12,448 nucleotides of DNA from Pseudomonadota bacterium (GTDB lineage Bacteria > Pseudomonadota > Alphaproteobacteria > JAAXGF01): positions 1 to 12,448 of the forward strand of contig JADFMW010000054.1 of NCBI GenBank assembly GCA_022563655.1, in the 5' to 3' direction. How positions within the stretch are numbered: position 1 is the stretch's first letter; each line of letters starts with the position of its first letter. Of the stretch, positions 1 to 6,922 are shown one piece after another. The position numbers and the translations under genes are program-made. Below the pieces are notes generated by a model. The model made no database searches. It saw only the letters and a list, made by a program, of their open reading frames with translations, and was not told the origin of the DNA.

Positions 1-2875
1 CCAGAATCTCGCCCATGGTGAGCAGACCGTCGCCCCCGCCACCGGCCACCTCGGGCGACGACAAGGCAAGCGCTGGCTGGGTGAGGCCGTTGAGGTCGCC
101 CGGCACCAGGCCGTGGGTGGCGAAGGCGAGGACCTTGTACCCCGACAGGTCCATCGATCTCACCGCGCCCTCGTTCGCTGCCTTGCCCAGGAATACGTCC
201 TTGGTAAGGTCGGCGTTGAGCGCCAAGGCGATGCCGCGCACCTCGTCGGCGGTGTCGGGCAGCCGCGGCAGCTGGGCCAGTTCGGCGCTGTCGACCTCGT
301 CCATCTTGGGCAAGCTGCGCAGGCGGATCGGGAAGCCGCGCACGGCGAGCGCGCCGCGGCTCGCGAGCGCCGCGGGCCGGGCCGGGGTCTCCGCCGCCTC
401 GGCTTGAGCCGCGCTGAACCAAGGATCGCCGAAGCCCACGAACGGGCGGCGGCTCGGATCGCCCGGCGGCAAGGCGCGCAAGGTCGCCAACGAGGCGACC
501 GACGGCAGCACCGTCACCGCATGGCTGCGCACGAGCCACGGCACGTCGCGGTAGTTGGCGAACTGCGGCTCGCGTTGGGCGCTCAACTTGGTCGGCTCGG
601 TGACCAGGAGCGAGAGCGGCAGCTGCCCCAGCGCGCCGTTGGCGACGATGAGCAGGCTGTTGGCGTCGCCCCAGCCGGCCTTCACCGGCGCGAGCAGGGC
701 CCCGTACAGCTTGTGCGCCAGCGCCACGTCGAAGGCGGGGATGCCGCCCAGGGTGCTGGCATCCGGCGCCAACGCTTGGCGCAGGTCTCTCACCACCGCC
801 GCGATGCGCTCGCGCCCCAGCGGAATGGCGGCGAACGCGACTTCGCCTTCCTTGGGGACCGCCCACACGAACGTACGGTCCTCGCCCACGAACGCGGCGA
901 TCAGCGCTTCGCCGGGCCGCAAAGCGGCGCGCGCCTGCTCGATCGTCACCGGCGGGGGATTGATGAGATCGGCGTAAGCGGGAAAGCGCGCCTCGATCTC
1001 CTCCATCAGGGTAGCGCGCGCCGACCGAAGCTCGTCGATCGCCGTCCGCAACTGAACGATTTCAGAGTCCGCCGAACCATCGCCCACCATGGCATTGGAC
1101 AGAACGCCATAAAGCGCCGCGATCTGCTTTTGTGCATCCTGTTCCCGTCGGACGAGATCTCGCAGATCGGAGTCCGATATTGCTGCGCGCGCCGCGGAGT
1201 TCGCCAGCGCCGCCTGGACGCTTCTCGCTCGCGCGGCGTTGGCGACGAGGAAGGCCTCTTCGGCAGCCTTCGGGTCATCGGCCGCGTCGAGCGCGTCCAG
1301 ATAGCCTTCCATGACCATCTTCATGCGGATGTCCCGACCGGCGCTCACCTCCTCGCCATCCGTCTGGCGGGACCTTTGTGTCAGGATCCGGAACGCGGCG
1401 CGAAAAGCCCGCAACGCCTCCGCGGTCTTCCCTTGTCGCTGCAAGGCGACCCCATGCAGCCCGGCGGCCTCCGCGGTATCGAAGTGCTTGGCGCCGAGGC
1501 TTTGCTCGAGGCGCTCCCACGCCGGGCCGGTAACCCGAGCGGCTTCCGCCACTCGGTCGGTCCGAAGAAGCGTGACGGCTCGATTGAGGTCGTATCGATA
1601 AAACCGGTCGAGGAGCAGGTCGTCGCCGTCCGCGGCCTCCGCGATCCGGGCATAGATCTTCGTCGCGCCGTCCCAATCCTCGCCGGCGACGAGGACGTCC
1701 GCCAGCTTTTGACGGGCCTTGTTGAGGGTGTGGCCGCTAGGCTCGACACCCAGAGAAGAAAAGATGTCGAGGGCGATTTTCGACAGCATCCGGGCCTCGG
1801 CCACTCGCCCGGTCCGACTCAACACGGTAATCAGCGGATCGAGCGCCTTTGCCGTATATACCGAGTTGCGGCCGAAGCGATCGACGGACAATCGGATACC
1901 GTCACGCGCAAAGATCTCGGCCTCGGCGTATCGACCCGCGAGCGTCAGGGTGAAGGCCAACGTCCGCAGGATGCGGGCCTTCTCGATCTGGCGCACCGTA
2001 CCCATCTTGTAGGTCGCGAGCTGATAGCCGCTCAGTCTGCCGCCGGCGATATCCTCGTCGATGATTTCCAGGGCGCGGCGCAACTTGGTTTCCGCTTCGC
2101 CGTACCGCCCGACGTTTGCCGCGATCGCGCTCTCGACTCGGAGCATCAATTGCTTGTTCACTGGGATGAAATAGGAATATCTCGGCCTCCCTTTTTCAGC
2201 GGCCTGCGAAGCGGCGTATTCCGCCTTGTTGAAGAAAGACCGCGCGGTCCAGATATCTTTCCGCGCGCCATCGAGATCGCCGATCAGGGATTTGGCCAAT
2301 GCCAAACCCGTATATCGGGTATGCCGTCGAAGCACATTTCTTTCACCCTTGGGGAGCGCGTCCAAGGACTTCTGCCGCAAGGCGGCGTGGGCCCACAGAT
2401 TTCCGTTTTCTTTCTCGGCATGCGCCAGCAGATTGTAGATTTCCGAGAGCAGCCTCGATGCGCTCAGTCCTTGGTCCAGAGCGGCCTCGAGATCCGCGAT
2501 CATCTGCTTCAAACGGCCGATCTCACCCGCCGCGGTGGCCCGGTCGCGCAAGGCTTCGGCCCGTTTCTTGCCCTTCCAGCCGGTGGGAACCGCGGCGTCG
2601 GCCCGCGCGCGCAACGCAATCAGTTCCGCCCGATTCCTGTCCGAGGCGGTATCGAGCAGATTGCGTATATCTTCGATCTTGCGTGGCGGCGGGGTAAAGG
2701 CCCGCCCCTCGTAGCTCGCGGTAATCGATTTTGCCTCTTCCAGCGACCCCGCAAGCGTGCTCGTGCCGTCGTGCAGGTAGGCCATAAGAACGACGGCCCC
2801 CGCAAACATGGCAAGCAAAGCTCGGGCGCTCGGGCAAATCGCCCGCACGATCCTTTCCTGTATACGGTAAAGCAT
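1..2875 (-). CDS. TPR protein with C-terminal CHAT (caspase-like) peptidase domain, 3' end outside window
   Basis: The frame is open from the ATG at 2875 to the window edge: 958 codons with no stop, so the C-terminus is missing. Residues about 13-33 form a hydrophobic segment (ARALLAMFAGAVVLMAYL) that looks like an uncleaved signal or membrane anchor, which would put the rest in the periplasm. Residues about 60-560 are helical A/L/E/R-rich repeats typical of TPRs (for example GRYAEAEIFARDG and GKTAEALRAFRAAF). The CHAT domain begins near residue 650 (RPGEALIAAFVGEDRTFVWAV) and contains LLIVANGALGQLPLSLLV and then VLAFATHGLVPGDL. That last motif carries the expected catalytic His, about residue 921 (codon 115-113). 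The partner Cys should lie beyond the edge. CHAT proteins are caspase-clan cysteine peptidases; substrate and pathway here are unknown. In alphaproteobacteria similar genes often sit near two-partner secretion genes, which cannot be checked here. A weak Shine-Dalgarno sequence (GGGGGA, 7 nt spacing) precedes the start. The family call is firm. Confidence 0.92.
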   Translation of the reverse strand, partial: MLYRIQERIVRAICPSARALLAMFAGAVVLMAYLHDGTSTLAGSLEEAKSITASYEGRAFTPPPRKIEDIRNLLDTASDRNRAELIALRARADAAVPTGWKGKKRAEALRDRATAAGEIGRLKQMIADLEAALDQGLSASRLLSEIYNLLAHAEKENGNLWAHAALRQKSLDALPKGERNVLRRHTRYTGLALAKSLIGDLDGARKDIWTARSFFNKAEYAASQAAEKGRPRYSYFIPVNKQLMLRVESAIAANVGRYGEAETKLRRALEIIDEDIAGGRLSGYQLATYKMGTVRQIEKARILRTLAFTLTLAGRYAEAEIFARDGIRLSVDRFGRNSVYTAKALDPLITVLSRTGRVAEARMLSKIALDIFSSLGVEPSGHTLNKARQKLADVLVAGEDWDGATKIYARIAEAADGDDLLLDRFYRYDLNRAVTLLRTDRVAEAARVTGPAWERLEQSLGAKHFDTAEAAGLHGVALQRQGKTAEALRAFRAAFRILTQRSRQTDGEEVSAGRDIRMKMVMEGYLDALDAADDPKAAEEAFLVANAARARSVQAALANSAARAAISDSDLRDLVRREQDAQKQIAALYGVLSNAMVGDGSADSEIVQLRTAIDELRSARATLMEEIEARFPAYADLINPPPVTIEQARAALRPGEALIAAFVGEDRTFVWAVPKEGEVAFAAIPLGRERIAAVVRDLRQALAPDASTLGGIPAFDVALAHKLYGALLAPVKAGWGDANSLLIVANGALGQLPLSLLVTEPTKLSAQREPQFANYRDVPWLVRSHAVTVLPSVASLATLRALPPGDPSRRPFVGFGDPWFSAAQAEAAETPARPAALASRGALAVRGFPIRLRSLPKMDEVDSAELAQLPRLPDTADEVRGIALALNADLTKDVFLGKAANEGAVRSMDLSGYKVLAFATHGLVPGDLNGLTQPALALSSPEVAGGGGDGLLTMGEIL

Positions 2876-2916
2876 TGGCGTATCCCCCGAGCCCCGCGAC
2901 GGCGCGCCACGATTCG

Positions 2917-2945
2917 ATTATACGTTGTTAGCGGGCACATGTGAA
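2917..2945 (-). promoter_or_regulatory. Sigma-70-type promoter of the CHAT gene
   Basis: On the minus strand there is a perfect -10 box TATAAT (2922-2917) and a -35 box TTCACA (2945-2940, 5 of 6 consensus) separated by exactly 17 bp. The predicted transcript starts near 2910, giving a leader of about 35 nt before the ATG at 2875. The box quality is unusual for such GC-rich DNA and suggests constitutive, factor-independent expression. It lies in the divergent gap shared with mobB. Confidence 0.7.
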
Positions 2946-2985
2946 TGTCGAACCCGCCGTGGTGGAACGCGACCCAGCGCCTCGC

Positions 2986-3015
2986 TTGGCGCGGGGGTTC
3001 CAGTCGCGCTAGCCT
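2986..3015 (+). promoter_or_regulatory. Weak candidate promoter of mobB
   Basis: TTGGCG (2986-2991) and TAGCCT (3010-3015) are 18 bp apart. The -10 keeps only the three most conserved positions (T1, A2, T6). The same GCTAGCCT octamer also occurs upstream of the lipoprotein gene at 8447, which gives modest extra support. This is inference from pattern only. Confidence 0.25.
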
Positions 3016-3052
3016 GGCCCCGGCCAGCGGCCGTCACGAGGCGGGAGCAGCC

Positions 3053-3556
3053 ATGAAGATTTTGGGCCTCGCCGGCTACAGCGGGAGCGGCAAAACGACG
3101 CTGGTCGTGCGCCTCTTGCCCGAGCTGAGGCGGCGCGGTCTTGTGGTCTCGACGCTCAAGCACACCCACCACAGCGTCTCGGTCGACCAGGCGGGCGATG
3201 CGAGCCGCGCGCTGCGCGACGCCGGTGCCACCGACGTGGTGGTGGCGACGCGCCAGATGTGGGTGCTGCTGCACGAGCACCGCGACGCCCCCGAGCCGAG
3301 CCTCGCCGAGTTGGCCGCGCGCATGACGCCGGTCGACCTGCTGCTCGTCGAGGGCTTCAAGCAGCGCCCGCACGAGAAGATCGAAGTGCACCGCCCGGCG
3401 ACCGGCGCGCCCCTTTTGTGCACCGACGACCCCCTGGTGATCGCGGTTGCTAGCGATGCTCCGCTCGCCGGACTGCGCCCGCCCGTGCTCGATCTCGACG
3501 ACATCCCGGCGATCGCCGAGTTCATCGTCGAGCGCTGCCGGCCTAAGCTGACGTGA
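3053..3556 (+). CDS. mobB: MobB, molybdopterin-guanine dinucleotide biosynthesis adaptor (P-loop GTPase)
   Basis: This is a 167-residue protein, the normal size for MobB. The N-terminus has a Walker A motif, GYSGSGKTT (residues 8-16). Next comes the family signature STLKHTHHSVSVDQAGDASR, where the basic/His patch and the Asp are typical of MobB. LLLVEGFK (Walker B-like strand) and KIEVHR follow in the usual order. MobB binds GTP and works with MobA, which joins GMP to molybdopterin to make the bis-MGD cofactor of DMSO-reductase-family enzymes; MobB is helpful rather than essential. The ATG at 3053 is preferred because GGGAG sits 5 nt upstream and the protein then begins directly at the first strand; the frame could open at 2945, but those 36 extra residues look like non-coding DNA. 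No mobA or molybdoenzyme gene is visible nearby. Confidence 0.93.
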   Translation: MKILGLAGYSGSGKTTLVVRLLPELRRRGLVVSTLKHTHHSVSVDQAGDASRALRDAGATDVVVATRQMWVLLHEHRDAPEPSLAELAARMTPVDLLLVEGFKQRPHEKIEVHRPATGAPLLCTDDPLVIAVASDAPLAGLRPPVLDLDDIPAIAEFIVERCRPKLT

Positions 3557-3670
3557 ACACGGCGCGGTGGCGGCCGCGCGGGCTTGTGGCATACTCGGCG
3601 TTGCCCGCGTCCCGGGGTTTGGGGCACGCGGCGCGCAAGAGGGCGCGGGAAGCGAAGCCGAGGGCGATCC

Positions 3671-4075
3671 GTGAGCGAGAAGCAGGCCGTTCTCTTTGCC
3701 AACGAAGCATTCTACCGCGCCTTCGCCGACGGCGACCTCGACGCGATGGAAGCCATGTGGGCGCGTGAGGCGCCCGTCGCCTGCATCCATCCCGGCTGGA
3801 ACCTGATTTCGGGGCGCGCCGAGGTGATGGAGAGCTGGCGCGCGATCCTGGAAAGCGCGAACCGGCCGGCCGTTAAAAACCACGGCGCCCAGGCTTTCCT
3901 GTACGGGGATACGGCGTTCGTCATCTGCTACGAGGCGCTCGAGGAGGGGTTCCTCGTCGCCACCAACGTGTTCGTCGTCGAGAACGGCGCCTGGAGGATG
4001 GTGCATCACCAGGCGGGTCCCACGGCGCCCCCCGACCTGGACGAGCCCGACGAAGCCGCCAACGTAATGCATTGA
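3671..4075 (+). CDS. NTF2-like / SnoaL-like domain protein
   Basis: With the GTG start at 3671 (GAGGG 6 nt upstream) the product is 134 residues, a single cystatin-like cone domain. The visible pattern fits SnoaL_3/DUF4440-type proteins: an N-terminal helix (ANEAFYRAFADGDLDAMEAMW), then CIHPGWNLISGRAEVMESW, the core strands AFLYGDTAFVICYE and FLVATNVFVVENGAWRMVHHQAG, and an acidic Pro-rich tail. Members include ketosteroid-isomerase-like enzymes and many small-ligand binding proteins of unknown role. The reaction cannot be named from sequence. It follows mobB on the same strand after 114 nt, so co-transcription is possible but not demonstrated. An in-frame ATG at 3584 would add 29 Arg-rich residues and is less likely. 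Confidence 0.85.
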   Translation: MSEKQAVLFANEAFYRAFADGDLDAMEAMWAREAPVACIHPGWNLISGRAEVMESWRAILESANRPAVKNHGAQAFLYGDTAFVICYEALEEGFLVATNVFVVENGAWRMVHHQAGPTAPPDLDEPDEAANVMH

Positions 4076-4080
4076 TCGTT

Positions 4081-4150
4081 CCCCTGTGGCCGATCCCCTG
4101 TGGCCGATTCCTTGTGGCCGATCCCCTGTGGCCGATCCCCTGTGGCCGAT
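4081..4150. repeat. Five tandem copies of a 14-bp unit
   Basis: The unit CCCCTGTGGCCGAT occurs five times without spacers (starts 4081, 4095, 4109, 4123, 4137) and a sixth begins as CCCC at 4151. Only the third copy differs (TCCTTGTGGCCGAT). The array starts 5 bp after the stop codon of the NTF2-like gene. The unit length is not a multiple of three, so it is unlikely to be coding. It looks like a recent minisatellite; copy number may vary between strains. Confidence 0.95.
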
Positions 4151-4498
4151 CCCCGGCGCAGCATCGGACTTGGCGGAGACGCGAACGCCGGCCCGGCGCC
4201 CGCTGCGCGCGCCGCTGCCGCCCCGGATTCATGGCGCCCTGACCGCCGAACAAAAATTCCATAATAACAACAATGTGGAACAGATTGATGACTGCGATGA
4301 ATTAGGAAGTATCTAGCCTTCACATTTTCGTTAAGAGCAAAAGTTCACCTCCATGTGAATGGAGGTCACTTGGATGTTCACCATATATTAATAGTTGTGG
4401 GGCATGCTGAAGCGGGCGTTGCGCTTGGCATTTCATGGCCGGGTGTGGCCCTGAACTTGGGGCTTTGAACGCCACGACACAGACAGGAGGTGAGCGAA
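4151..4498. other. Gene-free stretch with an AT-rich island
   Basis: No convincing gene is seen here. From about 4250 to 4400 the GC content drops to about 35-42%, against 65-70% on both sides. The island holds several TTCAC-type words (TTCACA 4319, GTTCACC 4343 and again 4376, plus the complementary GTGAA at 4355), the perfect hairpin at 4347-4366, and a -10-like TATATT at 4384-4389 that has no good -35 box. This layout suggests a regulated promoter region for the gene at 4499, or a remnant of foreign DNA. Confidence 0.6.
4347..4366 (+). promoter_or_regulatory. Perfect 8-bp palindrome with GTGA loop
   Basis: ACCTCCAT (4347-4354) and ATGGAGGT (4359-4366) are exact reverse complements around GTGA. 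As RNA this is an 8-bp stem closed by GUGA, a GNRA tetraloop, which is a very stable fold. As DNA it is a 20-bp dyad ending 17 bp before a TATATT box, about where an activator site would sit. It lies 133 bp upstream of the small exported-protein gene. Which of the two roles applies cannot be told from sequence. Confidence 0.6.
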
Positions 4499-4795
4499 AT
4501 GCGTTGGTTTGTCGCCATTCTCGGCGCCGCATTCGTCGCTCTCCACGCCGTTCCAAGCGGTGCTCAGGCGGTGTGCGGAGAGCGCGCCAAGATCATGGCC
4601 TCGCTGGGAAAGAACTACTCCGAGCAGACGGTGGCCATGGGTCTGACGTCCGCCGGCGCGATCATCGAGGTCCTGACCTCGGCCGAAGGGTCCTGGTCGA
4701 TCCTCCTCACTTATCCAGCCGGCCCCACGTGCATGGTCGCCGCCGGCGAGAAGTGGGAAGCGATGCCGCTTCCCGTGGCTGGCGAGCTGAGTTAG
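4499..4795 (+). CDS. Small exported protein with two cysteines, unknown function
   Basis: The ATG at 4499 has an ideal ribosome site, AGGAGGTG, ending 7 nt upstream; a GTG at 4490 lies inside that site and is rejected. The 98-residue product has a Sec signal peptide (RWFVAILGAAFVALHAV, cleavage likely after AQA at residue 24). The mature protein has about 74 residues with only two cysteines, C26 near its start and C78 near its end (PTCMVAAGEKWE), well placed for a disulfide. The middle, SAGAIIEVLTSAEGSWSILL, reads as two beta strands. It resembles a family of short periplasmic hypothetical proteins found in alphaproteobacteria (a C-rich start, EV...GSW and TCLVASG-type end), recalled from memory rather than searched. 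No function is known to me. It ends at a hairpin and appears monocistronic. Confidence 0.85.
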   Translation: MRWFVAILGAAFVALHAVPSGAQAVCGERAKIMASLGKNYSEQTVAMGLTSAGAIIEVLTSAEGSWSILLTYPAGPTCMVAAGEKWEAMPLPVAGELS

Positions 4796-4798
4796 CGG

Positions 4799-4821
4799 CC
4801 GGCGCCCACAGGCGGCGCCGG
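4799..4821 (+). terminator. Hairpin after the small exported-protein gene
   Basis: CCGGCGCC (4799-4806) pairs perfectly with GGCGCCGG (4814-4821) around a 7-nt loop, 3 nt after the stop codon. There is no T-run, so it is either a GC-rich terminator of the kind common in high-GC genomes or an mRNA 3'-end stabiliser. Confidence 0.45.
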
Positions 4822-4889
4822 AGATGTCCGACAGCCCGCCGCGAGCGAGCGGGCGCGCGATGTCACGGTCTGCCGCGGCGCGGCGGCGT

Positions 4890-4919
4890 TTGACCGAGGG
4901 CTTCGCACACCCCTAGAAT
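4890..4919 (+). promoter_or_regulatory. Promoter of the TcuA-like gene
   Basis: A -35 box TTGACC (4890-4895, 5 of 6) and a -10 box TAGAAT (4914-4919, 5 of 6) are separated by 18 bp. Transcription would begin near 4927, about 77 nt before the preferred start codon at 5004. No operator-like repeat is obvious around it. Confidence 0.6.
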
Positions 4920-5003
4920 ACGACTCAGGCCGTCTGGCGGGCCGCGACACCGGCGCGCGAGATGCAAACCGCCAGCCAGCGAGATCATTCGCTCCAGGGA
5001 GAG

Positions 5004-6494
5004 ATGTCGGGTTTGACGTGTGGCGTGCTTGTGGTCGGCGCCGGCAACGCAGGCTTGTGCGCCGCCCTCGCCGCCCGCGAGCGGGGCGCCGATGTCCTGG
5101 TGCTCGAGCGCGCGCCCAGGCAAGAGCGCGGCGGCAACAGCGCTTTCACCGCCGGCGCCATGCGCTTCGCCTACGACGGGCTCGATGACCTCGCCAGGGT
5201 GGTCAGCGACCTCTCCGACGAGGAGAAGCGCACCACCGACTTCGGCAGCTACACCGCCGACCGGTTTTTCGATGACCTCGCGCGCGTCACCGAATACCGC
5301 GCCGATGCCGATCTGGTCGAGATTCTCGTCGGCCAAAGCCTCGAGACGCTGGTGTGGATGCAGAGCCAGGGTGTGCGCTTCGTGCCCATCTACGGCCGCC
5401 AGGCGTTCAAGGTCGAGGGGCGCTTCACGTTCTGGGGCGGGCTGACGGTCGAGGCGGCGGGCGGCGGTCCGGGCCTCGTCGACGCGCTCCACCGCGCCGC
5501 CGAGCGGGCCGGCATCCGGGTGCTCTACGGCGCGCGCGCGCTGGCTCTCTTGCGCGACGACGACGGCGTGCGCGGGGTCAAGGCGCGCCATCAGGGGCGG
5601 ACCGAGGAGATCCGCGCCGGCGCCGTGGTGCTTGCCTCCGGCGGCTTCGAGGCCAACGCCGAGTGGCGCGCCCGCTATCTCGGCCCGGGGTGGGACCTGG
5701 CCAAGGTCCGGGGGACGCGCTTCAATACCGGCGACGGCATTGCGATGGCGCTCGAGGCCGGCGCCATGTCGTGGGGCAACTGGTCGGGCTGCCACGCCGT
5801 CGCTTGGGATCGCAACGCGCCCCCCTTCGGCGACCTGGCGGTGGGCGACGCCTTCCAGAAGCACAGTTACCCCTTCGGCATCGTGGTCAACGCCCGCGGC
5901 GCGCGCTTCCTCGACGAGGGCGCCGACTTCCGCAACTACACCTACGCCAAGTACGGCCGCGCGATCCTCGATCAGCCGGGCCAGTTCGCCTGGCAGGTGT
6001 TCGACCGCAAGGCGGCCGGGCTGTTGCGCGACGAGTACCGAATCCGCCAGGTCACCCGGGTCGTCGCCGACAGTCTCGAGGCGCTGGCCGGCAAGCTCGA
6101 GGGCGTCGATGCGGCCGGCTTCCTCGACACCGTCAAGGCGTACAACGCCGCCGTCCGCACCGACGTCCCGTTCGATCCCAACGCCAAGGACGGGCGCGGA
6201 ACGGCGGGGCTCGAGCCGCCGAAGTCCAACTGGGCCAACACCATCGACGAGCCGCCGTTCGAGGCCTACGCGGTCACCTGCGGCATCACGTTCACCTTCG
6301 GGGGCTTACGGATCGACCGCGAGGCGCGCGTGCTCGACACCGAGGACGCCCCGATCGCGGGCCTCCACGCCGCCGGAGAGCTGGTGGGCGGGCTGTTCTA
6401 CTTCAACTACCCGGGCGGCACGGGCCTGACCTCGGGCGCCGTGTTCGGCCGCATCGCCGGCGGCTCGGCCGCCCGCGCGGCGGCAGGACGGTAA
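5004..6494 (+). CDS. tcuA: FAD-dependent tricarballylate dehydrogenase-like flavoprotein (TcuA / fumarate reductase flavoprotein family)
   Basis: The 496-residue product is the full length expected for this family. The N-terminus is a Rossmann FAD-binding site, VVGAGNAGLCAA (GxGxxG at residues 12-17), with the ribose-binding acid E35 in LVLERAP. RGGNSAFTAGAMRF (about 42-55) is a family hallmark contacting FAD. The second FAD segment is AVVLASGGFEANAEW. The C-terminal FAD block GLHAAGELVGGLFYFNYPGGTGLTSG is strongly TcuA-like. TcuA oxidises tricarballylate to cis-aconitate and normally passes electrons to the TcuB iron-sulfur/heme protein; neither TcuB nor the transporter TcuC is adjacent, so the substrate may be another carboxylate, or the partner may be encoded elsewhere. 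An in-frame ATG at 4962 has no ribosome site; 5004 is preceded by AGGGAG, although very close (2 nt). The family is certain, the substrate is not. Confidence 0.87.
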   Translation: MSGLTCGVLVVGAGNAGLCAALAARERGADVLVLERAPRQERGGNSAFTAGAMRFAYDGLDDLARVVSDLSDEEKRTTDFGSYTADRFFDDLARVTEYRADADLVEILVGQSLETLVWMQSQGVRFVPIYGRQAFKVEGRFTFWGGLTVEAAGGGPGLVDALHRAAERAGIRVLYGARALALLRDDDGVRGVKARHQGRTEEIRAGAVVLASGGFEANAEWRARYLGPGWDLAKVRGTRFNTGDGIAMALEAGAMSWGNWSGCHAVAWDRNAPPFGDLAVGDAFQKHSYPFGIVVNARGARFLDEGADFRNYTYAKYGRAILDQPGQFAWQVFDRKAAGLLRDEYRIRQVTRVVADSLEALAGKLEGVDAAGFLDTVKAYNAAVRTDVPFDPNAKDGRGTAGLEPPKSNWANTIDEPPFEAYAVTCGITFTFGGLRIDREARVLDTEDAPIAGLHAAGELVGGLFYFNYPGGTGLTSGAVFGRIAGGSAARAAAGR

Positions 6495-6496
6495 AT

Positions 6497-6511
6497 CCGA
6501 CCGGCGGTCGG
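6497..6511. terminator. Short perfect hairpin between convergent genes
   Basis: CCGACC (6497-6502) pairs with GGTCGG (6506-6511) around GGC, 2 nt after the TcuA-like stop and 22 bp from the convergent PilZ stop. It could serve both directions, but the absence of a T-run makes intrinsic termination uncertain. Confidence 0.35.
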
Positions 6512-6533
6512 CAGCCCCGGGTCGTCGGTGCGC

Positions 6534-6866
6534 TCAGCGCGCCCTGAGGCCGCCCATCGCGAGGAAGATGGCCGGTGAGATCTCCAACAGCCGGACGCTG
6601 ACGTCGCCGTTCTCGGCCACCCGCAACACCTCGGCCACGAATTCGCCCGGACCGACGCCGCCGACGCCGGAGATCGTGCCGCTGAGGCGGTCCCTTGGCT
6701 TCACCTCCGCGTGGAAACCGTTGATCCTCAAGCCGCCGAGGGACCAATCGAGAGTCCGGTACTTGCGGCCGTCGATCTTCAACTCAAGCGACGGCGTGGT
6801 GTTCCTGGCGTGTTTCCGGCGATCCTTCGGTCTCAGGAAATGCTGCCAGAAGTGCTGAATTTCCAA
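6534..6866 (-). CDS. Single-domain PilZ protein, putative c-di-GMP receptor
   Basis: The product is 110 residues, a stand-alone PilZ domain. Both c-di-GMP contact motifs are present in order: RKHAR (RxxxR, residues 17-21) and DWSLGGL (DxSxxG, residues 40-45). Further strands are RINGFHAEVKPRDRL, FVAEVLRVAENGDVSVRLLEI. PilZ proteins bind c-di-GMP and change motility, exopolysaccharide or enzyme activity through a partner. The start is inferred: no ATG lies in frame near the domain, while TTG at 6866 has AAGGAGG with 4 nt spacing. The frame stays open far upstream, but that extension runs antisense-frame through the next gene and is not credible. It lies 56 nt after the GYD gene on the same strand, so the two may be one operon. 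Confidence 0.85.
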   Translation of the reverse strand: MEIQHFWQHFLRPKDRRKHARNTTPSLELKIDGRKYRTLDWSLGGLRINGFHAEVKPRDRLSGTISGVGGVGPGEFVAEVLRVAENGDVSVRLLEISPAIFLAMGGLRAR

Positions 6867-6922
6867 ATCGCCTCCTTCGCTCCGCTGCCGGAACGTGGTG
6901 GTTCGGGAGCTTCTTCGCCCGG

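Noticed and set aside
113..2944. A 943-codon open frame on the plus strand
   Set aside because: It is antisense to the CHAT gene, is dominated by Arg, Gly, Gln and Ala, and has no domain motif. The minus frame over the same bases has a signal anchor, TPRs, the CHAT His motif and a consensus promoter. Long antisense frames are common in high-GC genes.
2945..3052. N-terminal extension of mobB by 36 residues
   Set aside because: The added residues are Trp/Arg/Pro-rich and unlike MobB; the ATG at 3053 has a ribosome site and begins directly at the P-loop strand.
2918..4072. A 384-codon minus-strand frame over mobB and the NTF2-like gene
   Set aside because: Low-complexity Arg/His/Asp-rich product with no motif, opposite to two genes with clear family signatures.
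4081..4154. CRISPR-like array
   Set aside because: The 14-bp units are contiguous with no spacers, and no cas gene is present; it is a simple tandem repeat.
4086..4316. A 76-codon frame running through the tandem repeat
   Set aside because: The start of the peptide is just the translated 14-bp repeat cycling frames, the rest is Pro/Arg-rich, and there is no ribosome site.
4863..5864. A 333-codon minus-strand frame over the TcuA-like gene
   Set aside because: It is an antisense shadow: the plus strand carries all FAD-binding motifs in order and a promoter.
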